Source of the DNA: Arthrobacter stackebrandtii
Lineage (GTDB): Bacteria; Actinomycetota; Actinomycetes; Actinomycetales; Micrococcaceae
NCBI RefSeq assembly: GCF_017876675.1
Contig: NZ_JAGIOI010000001.1
Span: 1,488,001 to 1,552,000 of the forward strand
Direction: 5' to 3'
Length of the DNA: 64,000 bases
Shown: positions 53,328 to 64,000 of the stretch, one piece after another
How the letters are laid out: every line of letters begins with the position of its first letter
How positions within the stretch are numbered: the stretch's first letter is position 1
Notes under the pieces: generated by a model
Databases searched by the model: none
Told to the model about the DNA's origin: nothing
Seen by the model: only the letters and a program-made list of their open reading frames with translations
Program-made: the position numbers and the translations under genes

Positions 53328-54074
53328 ATGAACATCTTCCTCTGGGGCGTGCTCCCCTACATCATGGTGGTCATCCTGGTGGGCGGCTCGATCTGGCGCT
53401 ACAAATACGACCAGTTCGGCTGGACCACGCGCTCCTCGCAGCTGTATGAATCGAAGTTGCTGCGGATCGGTTCGCCCGTCTTCCACTTTGGCCTGCTGGC
53501 CGTGATTGCGGGCCACGTCTTTGGTCTGCTGATCCCGAAGACGTGGACCGAGGCCGTGGGCATGACGGAGAACATCTACCACTTCAACGCACTGTTTGTG
53601 GGCACGATTGCGGGCGTGGGCACGCTGGGCGGCATTGTGCTGCTGATCTACCGGCGCCGCAAGACAGGGCCCGTGTTCATGGCGACCACGAAGAACGACA
53701 AGCTCATGTACGTGGTGCTGGTGGCGGCCATCGTGTTCGGCCTGTGGACCACACTGGCCAGCGTGTTCTGGCCAGTGCATGACATGACGTACCGGGACAC
53801 CGTCTCGCCCTGGTTCCGCTCGCTGTTCATCTTCCAGCCGGACATTGGGGCCATGGCCATGGCGCCCACCTCGTTCCACATCCACACGCTCGTGGGCATG
53901 CTGCTGTTCATGGTGTGGCCGTTCACCAGACTGGTGCACGCGTTCACCGCGCCCATGCACTACCTGTTCCGGCCGTACATTGTGTACCGCTCACGGGACA
54001 AGGGCGCCAGCGTCGCACCCCGCGACGGCTGGTCCGAGGTGGGCACGCACGACCGCGACACCAGCAAGCGCTAA
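53328..54074 (+). CDS. narI: respiratory nitrate reductase gamma subunit (cytochrome b)
   Basis: 248 aa, five transmembrane helices. Heme-b His ligands are available in FHFGLLAVIAGHVFGL and TSFHIHTLVGMLLF. It oxidises menaquinol at the outer face and feeds electrons to NarH. Completes the narGHJI set in canonical order. A basic C-terminal tail follows the last helix. Confidence 0.97.
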   Translation: MNIFLWGVLPYIMVVILVGGSIWRYKYDQFGWTTRSSQLYESKLLRIGSPVFHFGLLAVIAGHVFGLLIPKTWTEAVGMTENIYHFNALFVGTIAGVGTLGGIVLLIYRRRKTGPVFMATTKNDKLMYVVLVAAIVFGLWTTLASVFWPVHDMTYRDTVSPWFRSLFIFQPDIGAMAMAPTSFHIHTLVGMLLFMVWPFTRLVHAFTAPMHYLFRPYIVYRSRDKGASVAPRDGWSEVGTHDRDTSKR

Positions 54075-54114
54075 CCCTTCCACGATTTCTCATACCGGAC
54101 AGCAGGAGAGAGAC

Positions 54115-55350
54115 ATGGCAACACCCACAGCCACCAACCCGCCGGCCCTCAAGGGGCAGGCCCTGAACCTTACGCTGGCGACCGCCGCCTCGGTGGTCGG
54201 GTTCTGGGCCTGGAACATCATTGCAACACTGAGCACGCACTACGCCAACAACATGGAACTGTCCGCCGGAACCATGGGCATCCTGGTGGCCATGCCCATC
54301 TTCGTGGGCTCACTGGGCCGCATCGTCGTGGGCACCATGACGGACAGGTTTGGCGGCCGGGCGCTGTTCACCTTTGTTCTCGTGGCCACCATACCCACAG
54401 TGCTGCTGGTTGCGTTGGGAGGGGCACTCAACTCCTTTGCCATAGTGCTCATCGCCGGCTTCCTGCTGGGTGTGGCGGGCACGGTCTTTGCCGTGGGCAT
54501 CCCGTTTGTCAGCGCCTGGTACCCGCCGGCCCGCCGCGGCTTTGCCACCGGCGTGTTTGGTGCCGGCATGGGCGGAACGGCCCTGGCCGCATTCCTGAAC
54601 CCTCGCCTGGTGAAGTCCATTGGCTATGTGCCCACGCACCTGCTGATAGCCGGAATCCTGGCCGTCATGGCCGTGCTGGTCTGGGTCTTCATGAAGAACG
54701 CGCCCGGTTGGGAACCCAACAAGGCACCCGTCATGCCGAAACTCATCGACGCCTCCAAGCTGGCCGTGACCTGGAAGATGTGCTTTCTGTACGCCGTGGT
54801 CTTTGGTGGTTTCGTCTCCTTCGCCACCTACCTGCCCACGTACCTGCGCGATGTGTACGCCTTTGATCCCAGCGCTGCCGGAGCCCGGACCGCCGGCTTC
54901 GCCTTGGCCGCCGTGATCGCCCGGCCCATTGGCGGCGTCATTGCGGACAAGATCGGCTCCAAGCCCGTGGTCATTGCATCCCTGGTGGGCGTTGCCATCC
55001 TTGGCTTCTTCGTGGCGCTGGAACCGGCCGCCGACGTCCAGGCCGGCCCCGTCTTCATCGCCCTCGCCGCGGCCCTGGGCCTGGGCACCGGCGGCGTGTT
55101 CGCCTGGGTGGGCACGCTGTCCCCGGACGGCAAGGTCGGCACCATCAGCGGCATTGTCAGTGCCGCAGGCGGCCTGGGCGGCTACTTCCCGCCGCTGGTC
55201 ATGGGCTGGACCTACAACCCCGACGCCGAAAACTACAAGTACGCCATTGGCCTCTCACTGCTGGTGGTGACGGCCATCGTGGCGCTGCTCTTCACCTTGT
55301 TCTTCGTGAAGGATCCGGCGAAGAAGAAGTTGGAACCCGCCGTGAAATAG
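54115..55350 (+). CDS. narK: nitrate/nitrite transporter, NarK/NasA-type MFS
   Basis: 411 aa with about 12 helices. It begins MATPTATNPPALKGQALNLTLATAASVVGFWAWNII. The first-half signature GRIVVGTMTDRFGGRALF and nitrate-signature glycine-rich segments (e.g. GGVFAWVGTLSPDGKVGTISG, second half) are visible. Position directly after narI and an AGGAGAG ribosome-binding site 6 bp before ATG indicate co-expression. It probably imports nitrate and exchanges nitrite. Only one NarK domain is present. Confidence 0.92.
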   Translation: MATPTATNPPALKGQALNLTLATAASVVGFWAWNIIATLSTHYANNMELSAGTMGILVAMPIFVGSLGRIVVGTMTDRFGGRALFTFVLVATIPTVLLVALGGALNSFAIVLIAGFLLGVAGTVFAVGIPFVSAWYPPARRGFATGVFGAGMGGTALAAFLNPRLVKSIGYVPTHLLIAGILAVMAVLVWVFMKNAPGWEPNKAPVMPKLIDASKLAVTWKMCFLYAVVFGGFVSFATYLPTYLRDVYAFDPSAAGARTAGFALAAVIARPIGGVIADKIGSKPVVIASLVGVAILGFFVALEPAADVQAGPVFIALAAALGLGTGGVFAWVGTLSPDGKVGTISGIVSAAGGLGGYFPPLVMGWTYNPDAENYKYAIGLSLLVVTAIVALLFTLFFVKDPAKKKLEPAVK

Positions 55351-55394
55351 CCACTTCGCCGAGCAGGGGCCCATCACTGCACCGGCTGGGCACA

Positions 55395-55437
55395 ACGACG
55401 GCGGCGGGCTGGACACATTCCAGCCCGCCGCCGTCGT
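55395..55437. terminator. terminator at the end of the nar operon
   Basis: Perfect 19-bp GC-rich arms (ACGACGGCGGCGGGCTGGA and its complement) with a 5-nt loop, 44 bp after narK. Followed by TCGTTCTTCC; the T-tract is weak. Confidence 0.8.
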
Positions 55438-55590
55438 CGTTCTTCCTGGCGGAGGCCGGCAAGCTGCCGAATTTGCCACCGGAACGTGCCGCAGAACCAC
55501 CAAGCCCACCACGCCCGCAAATACTGCGTAGGATTGATAGATGTGGTTCGCACACTTGCGCCACTCCCAACCGACAGGTGGAAAAGTTCT

Positions 55591-59013
<3,423 letters not shown>

Positions 59014-59038
59014 CACCAAAGCCCTGTTAAAAACAGAT

Positions 59039-59087
59039 AACGCCGTTGTTGGACCCAACCCAGTGGGATCGGTCCAACAACGGCGTT
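59039..59087. terminator. bidirectional terminator between SNF2 and hspR
   Basis: Perfect 17-bp arms AACGCCGTTGTTGGACC / GGTCCAACAACGGCGTT with a 15-nt loop, between two convergent genes (stops at 59013 and 59106). Confidence 0.85.
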
Positions 59088-59105
59088 GTCGATATTGCTT
59101 GGCGG

Positions 59106-59546
59106 TCAGCGCTGCGGGCGCCAGACCACCATGGCCTGGCTGCGGGGGCGGGGGCGCTGGCCCCGGGCCAGTGCAACAATGTCCCCGCCTGCCAACCCGG
59201 CGGCGAACACGCGGCTGTTGGGGCGCAGCGCCCGCGACTGGCCCTCCGCCGTGACGGCTTCCAGCTGCTCGCTGAGTTCAAGCACCCTGGCACGCAGCGC
59301 CTCGACCTGGTTCTCCAGCTCCATGATGCGCTTGATGCCTTCCAGGGACACCCCGGCCTGGGAGAGTCGCTGCACCTCCCGGAGCATGTCGACGTCGTGC
59401 TGCGAGTACCGCCGCGCGCGTCCGGGGGCACGGCTGGGCTTGACGATGCCGAGACGGTCATATTGGCGAAGGGTCTGCGGGTGCATGTCCGCCAGCTCCG
59501 CGGCCACGGAAATCACAAAAATGGGCGCGTACGGATCAATTTGCAT
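59106..59546 (-). CDS. hspR: heat-shock repressor HspR (MerR family)
   Basis: 146 aa. The MerR winged helix-turn-helix is evident: FVISVAAELADMHPQTLRQYDRLGIVKPSRA, then RRYSQHDVDMLREVQRLSQAGVSLEGIKRIME and a leucine-rich coiled coil (VEALRARVLELSEQLEAV). HspR binds HAIR sites with DnaK as co-repressor. ATG at 59546 with AAGGG upstream; the longer frame to 59591 is not conserved. Last gene of the dnaK operon, so the repressor is itself HAIR-controlled. Confidence 0.96.
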   Translation of the reverse strand: MQIDPYAPIFVISVAAELADMHPQTLRQYDRLGIVKPSRAPGRARRYSQHDVDMLREVQRLSQAGVSLEGIKRIMELENQVEALRARVLELSEQLEAVTAEGQSRALRPNSRVFAAGLAGGDIVALARGQRPRPRSQAMVVWRPQR

Positions 59547-59599
59547 CGCAATTCCCTTCCTCAACAGTGCTTCTTTGTCCCCCCTGGCCATTCCCCCGG

Positions 59600-59629
59600 T
59601 GTCCCGGCCGGTCCGGGCCGGCCGGGACA
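59600..59629 (-). terminator. intercistronic hairpin between dnaJ and hspR
   Basis: Perfect 12-bp arms TGTCCCGGCCGG / CCGGCCGGGACA with a 6-nt loop, directly after the dnaJ stop. No T-tract, so a partial terminator or mRNA-stability element. Confidence 0.65.
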
Positions 59630-59633
59630 GTTG

Positions 59634-60620
59634 CTACAGTTTTGCCTTGTCCTTCAAGGCTGCGCGCGGATCGCCGTCGGCTGTCGCCTCGGCGAACGCA
59701 CGGACGGCATCCTCGGCTTCCTTGCTGAGCTTCTGCGGCACGGCCACGTCGATCGTGACGAGCAGGTCGCCGTCGCCCTTCTTGGTCTTGACGCCGGCAC
59801 CCTTGACGCGCAAGGTCCGGCCCGACGGCGTGCCCGCCGGAACACGGACCCTCACCGTGTCGCCGGTGAGGGTTGGGACGCTGATGTCGGCTCCCAGCGC
59901 GGCCTCCGGGAAGGTGACCGGAACGTGGATGCGGATGTTGTTGCCGTCGCGGACAAAGAAGTCGTGCGGCTTGACGTTGACGGTGACCATGAGGTCGCCG
60001 GGGCCGGCCGCACCCTGCTGGCCCTTGCCCTTGACGCGCACCTTCTGGCCGTCCTTGATGCCCGCCGGGATGCGCACGTCAATGACCTCGCCGTTGGGCT
60101 CGCGCAGGCCGATCTTGGTGCCGTTGATGGATCCGGCAAAGGAAATCGAGGTGCTCGCCGTGCGGTCCGCACCCTTGGTGGGCGTGGGCTGGAATCCGCC
60201 CCCGCCGAATCCGCCGCCGCCGCCGAACAGGTCGGCAAATTCCGGCGGCAGGCCTGAGCCGCCAAATCCACCGCCGCCACCACGCGAGCCGCGCCCGCCG
60301 CCGCCGAACAGGTCTCCGAAGACGTCTTCAAAGCCGCCGCCTCCGCCGCCGTGGCCGCTGCCAGGTGCGCTGAACCGCGCACCTCCGCCCATGGCCCTGA
60401 TGGCGTCATACTGTTCACGGTCTTCCTTGCTGGACAGCACTGAATACGCTTCGGAGACGTCCTTGAAAGTCTTTTCCGCCTGGGCATCACCGGAGTTGGT
60501 ATCCGGGTGATACTTGCGGGCCAGTTTTCGGTAGGCCTTCTTGATGTCGGCCTCCGATGCATCTTTGGACACACCGAGGATTTTGTAGAAGTCTTTTTCA
60601 ACCCAGTCCTGACTTGCCAA
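59634..60620 (-). CDS. dnaJ: DnaJ-type co-chaperone lacking the zinc-finger domain
   Basis: 328 aa. The J-domain has the HPD motif ([11 protein letters not shown], about residues 36-46). A long Gly/Phe-rich segment follows (about 90-150). Then come two C-terminal substrate-binding domains, but no C-x-x-C-x-G-x-G zinc repeats, so it is a type II/CbpA-like J-protein. It stimulates DnaK ATPase. Third gene of the heat-shock operon, with hairpins on both sides. Some annotators would name this gene cbpA. Confidence 0.93.
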   Translation of the reverse strand: MASQDWVEKDFYKILGVSKDASEADIKKAYRKLARKYHPDTNSGDAQAEKTFKDVSEAYSVLSSKEDREQYDAIRAMGGGARFSAPGSGHGGGGGGFEDVFGDLFGGGGRGSRGGGGGFGGSGLPPEFADLFGGGGGFGGGGFQPTPTKGADRTASTSISFAGSINGTKIGLREPNGEVIDVRIPAGIKDGQKVRVKGKGQQGAAGPGDLMVTVNVKPHDFFVRDGNNIRIHVPVTFPEAALGADISVPTLTGDTVRVRVPAGTPSGRTLRVKGAGVKTKKGDGDLLVTIDVAVPQKLSKEAEDAVRAFAEATADGDPRAALKDKAKL

Positions 60621-60657
60621 GACGCCTCCTTTCTAAAAGTTTGTGGGGAACTGCTGT

Positions 60658-60698
60658 GTTCCGGCGGCCGGGCCATTGCTGGGTCCGGCCGCCGGAAC
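60658..60698 (-). terminator. intercistronic hairpin between grpE and dnaJ
   Basis: Perfect 14-bp arms GTTCCGGCGGCCGG / CCGGCCGCCGGAAC with a 13-nt loop. Candidate attenuator that lowers dnaJ-hspR expression relative to dnaK-grpE. Confidence 0.65.
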
Positions 60699-60710
60699 AG
60701 GTGAAACAGT

Positions 60711-61280
60711 TTATGCTTCGGGCACTGCCACGATCACCTGTGCGGCGCGCAGGATGCGTTCGCCGGACTTGTAACCGTTGCGCAGGACCTGGCTGACCGT
60801 GTCGATTTCAACATCGGCGCCGGGCTGCTGGATGAGGGCCTCGTGCACCGTCGGGTCGAAGGGCACGCCGACTTCGGCGATGCGCTCCAGGCCGTAGGTG
60901 GTGAGCGTGGTTTCCAGCTTGGCGGCGATGGCTGCGAACGGACCGTCCTCAAGGTCGCCGTGGGCGCGGGCCGCGTCGATGTCGTCCATGACCGGCAGGA
61001 GTGCGTTCAGCACACCGATCACGGCCATCTGTCCGGCAACGGCCCGGTCGCGCTCAACGCGCTTGCGGTAGTTGACGTACTCGGCCTGCAGGCGCAGGAG
61101 GTCGTTCTTCAGCTCGATCGCCACATCGGACTCCGCACCCTGTGCCACGGATTCCTCGGCCGGAACCTCAACACCGTTGAGGATGTCCTCGGCCTGTGAG
61201 AGGGCATCGCCCTCTGCGCCGGCCGGGGTGCCGGCGGCTTCGCCGTCCGGCACCTCTTCGGGGTTTACGGATTCAGACAT
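60711..61280 (-). CDS. grpE: nucleotide exchange factor GrpE
   Basis: 189 aa. An acidic N-terminal region comes first. A long helix follows with LLRLQAEYVNYRKRVERDR, and the GrpE beta-domain has VPFDPTVHEALIQQ and VSQVLRNGYKSGERILRAAQV. It releases ADP from DnaK. It begins 2 bp after dnaK. Confidence 0.97.
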   Translation of the reverse strand: MSESVNPEEVPDGEAAGTPAGAEGDALSQAEDILNGVEVPAEESVAQGAESDVAIELKNDLLRLQAEYVNYRKRVERDRAVAGQMAVIGVLNALLPVMDDIDAARAHGDLEDGPFAAIAAKLETTLTTYGLERIAEVGVPFDPTVHEALIQQPGADVEIDTVSQVLRNGYKSGERILRAAQVIVAVPEA

Positions 61281-61282
61281 AG

Positions 61283-63160
<1,878 letters not shown>

Positions 63161-63215
63161 TCATGAGCCGCTGCCTGAACAGTTCCGCCCGAGTGGCGGT
63201 TCGCTCAACCAGCGG

Positions 63216-63238
63216 TATTGAGCGTTCTGCACTCAACT
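63216..63238. promoter_or_regulatory. HAIR element 1 of dnaK (promoter-overlapping)
   Basis: TTGAGC-N7-ACTCAA (63218-63236) overlaps the -10 hexamer, so HspR binding would block RNA polymerase. Confidence 0.85.
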
Positions 63239-63264
63239 TTACTCAGACTCGCTTCCATGTCAAG
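63236..63264 (-). promoter_or_regulatory. sigma-70 promoter of the dnaK operon
   Basis: On the minus strand, -35 TTGACA (63259-63264) and -10 TAAAGT (63236-63241) are separated by 17 bp. The promoter is sandwiched between the two HAIR elements. Confidence 0.75.
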
Positions 63265-63266
63265 CC

Positions 63267-63291
63267 AAGTTGAGCGCAGTTCACTCAACTT
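63267..63291. promoter_or_regulatory. HAIR element 2 of dnaK
   Basis: AAGTTGAGC-N7-ACTCAACTT, nearly identical to the clpB element and just upstream of the -35. Confidence 0.9.
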
Positions 63292-63429
63292 TCACTTTCG
63301 GTGAACAAGCACGACGCCGGATGGCCGCTTTTTGTGCCCCGCGCCACCTTTGCGCGGGGCTCCTGGGGGACGGACGGGCGTGGTTTGGCGCACGCCCGGG
63401 CGCGCGGCAGGAGTTTCTTGCCCCCACCC

Positions 63430-63500
63430 GGAAAATGATCCCGATGCCGCTTTCTGATGCAGAAATCCCGGGATCAGAAAGCGGGATCGGGATCATTTCC
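63430..63500. repeat. 71-bp imperfect palindrome upstream of dnaK
   Basis: GGAAAATGATCCCGAT and ATCGGGATCATTTCC form the outer arms, CCGCTTTCTGAT and ATCAGAAAGCGG the inner arms, with a short CCCGGG-containing centre. Both ends are A/T-rich. It lies in the non-coding gap between dnaK and the methyltransferase. Confidence 0.8.
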
Positions 63501-63513
63501 AGCCACCGGGCCC

Positions 63514-63556
63514 GGCGGATGCGGCCAAATTGTGGGACGTTCTGGCCGCATCCGCC
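63514..63556. terminator. 14-bp stem-loop upstream of the methyltransferase
   Basis: Arms GGCGGATGCGGCCA (63514-63527) and TGGCCGCATCCGCC (63543-63556) with a 15-nt loop, 24 bp before the ATG at 63580. With no gene upstream on the plus strand, it may regulate the methyltransferase mRNA or act as an insulator. Confidence 0.55.
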
Positions 63557-63579
63557 CAGACGGGCGTACGCTCCCAGTT

Positions 63580-64000
63580 ATGAACGAGCAATCCAGCACA
63601 TGGCCACAATCCAGCCACGGGCAGCCGGAAGAGCGCGGCGACGTCTACACGCACGGCCACCACGAGAGCGTGCTGCGGTCGCACGCTTCGCGGACGGCGG
63701 CGAACTCGGCGGCCTACCTGGTTCCGCACCTCACACATGGGCTCAGTGTCCTGGATGTGGGCTCCGGCCCCGGCACCATCACGGCGGATTTCGCCCGCCT
63801 TGTGGCACCCGGACCGGTGCTGGGCCTCGACCGGGCACCTGAAGTGGTGGCGGCGGCCGAGTCGCTGGCCGCCGAACAACATCTGTCCAACCTCAGCTTC
63901 GACACGGGAGACATCTACAGCCTCGACTTCCCTGATGACAGCTTCGATGTGGTCCACGCCCACCAAGTCCTGCAGCACCTGACGGACCCCGTGGCCGCCC
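63580..64000 (+). CDS. SAM-dependent methyltransferase, N-terminal part (runs off window)
   Basis: 140 residues are visible. The class I motif VLDVGSGPGTITADFARL and an acidic residue after motif II (GLDRAPEVVAAAE) bind SAM. Then DTGDIYSLDFPDDSFDVVHAHQVLQHL gives motifs III-IV of a UbiE/Methyltransf_11-type enzyme. Substrate unknown. The open frame on the plus strand is consistent to the window end. Confidence 0.9.
   Translation, partial: MNEQSSTWPQSSHGQPEERGDVYTHGHHESVLRSHASRTAANSAAYLVPHLTHGLSVLDVGSGPGTITADFARLVAPGPVLGLDRAPEVVAAAESLAAEQHLSNLSFDTGDIYSLDFPDDSFDVVHAHQVLQHLTDPVAA

Noticed and set aside
63430-63500. CIRCE (HrcA) element upstream of dnaK
   Set aside because: The arms do not match TTAGCACTC-N9-GAGTGCTAA; the operon is HspR/HAIR-controlled.

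Overview
The window comes from a high-GC actinobacterium. The family-level guess is Micrococcaceae, Arthrobacter-like. It rests on a DUF3073 protein, an HspR/HAIR-controlled dnaK-grpE-dnaJ-hspR operon, a HAIR-controlled clpB, a TipA-type MerR regulator, a narGHJI-narK operon, and frequent GTG/TTG starts and ATGA overlaps. This is inferred from gene content, not from a marker-gene comparison.

Layout. 0-9.2 kb is chromosomal backbone: a two-component system, a D,D-carboxypeptidase lipoprotein, a LytR-C protein, DUF3073, a septum-formation-like membrane protein, clpB diverging from a TipA-like regulator, and a membrane protein/XRE pair. 9.2-26.3 kb reads as an accessory island. It opens with an HNH-endonuclease remnant and a lower-GC patch, then an MFS efflux pump with a divergent MmyB-type regulator, a stop-interrupted gene and a ~100-bp palindrome. 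The core is two divergent, translationally coupled operons (13.6-25.3 kb). The left one encodes a cupin-like protein, WecB, an exporter, a VCBS/FG-GAP beta-propeller, a Tat-exported bicovalent flavoprotein oxidase and an acyltransferase. The right one encodes an HSL-type hydrolase, a conserved unknown, an LLM flavin oxidoreductase, an eroded AMP-binding-like protein and GalU. The island ends in nested transposase fragments.

26.4-47 kb is mostly backbone and housekeeping: a PadR/HAAS membrane pair, DUF4031-HD, VOC, ASCH, a stop-interrupted cold-shock-domain gene, a pentapeptide-repeat protein, two NarL-type two-component systems, an aldo/keto reductase, a cytosolic sialidase-like protein, a coiled-coil/membrane pair, YccF, HutD, PhzF, a DEAD-box helicase and TrmB. 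Two intergenic regions here carry short periodic repeats (32 bp and 30 bp) arranged as inverted arrays.

47.2-55.4 kb is the respiratory nitrate reductase operon with its transporter. A SWIM/SNF2 helicase follows. The heat-shock operon runs toward it on the opposite strand, with promoter and HspR sites visible at 63.2 kb and hairpins in two intercistronic gaps. The window ends in a partial methyltransferase.

The most novel-looking part is the 13.6-25.3 kb cluster. Its beta-propeller and cupin-like proteins resemble, from memory, separate pieces of fungal aldos-2-ulose (pyranosone) dehydratase, and they sit next to a BBE-type carbohydrate-oxidase-like flavoprotein. That suggests an oxidised-sugar metabolite pathway; this is a hypothesis, not a demonstrated function.
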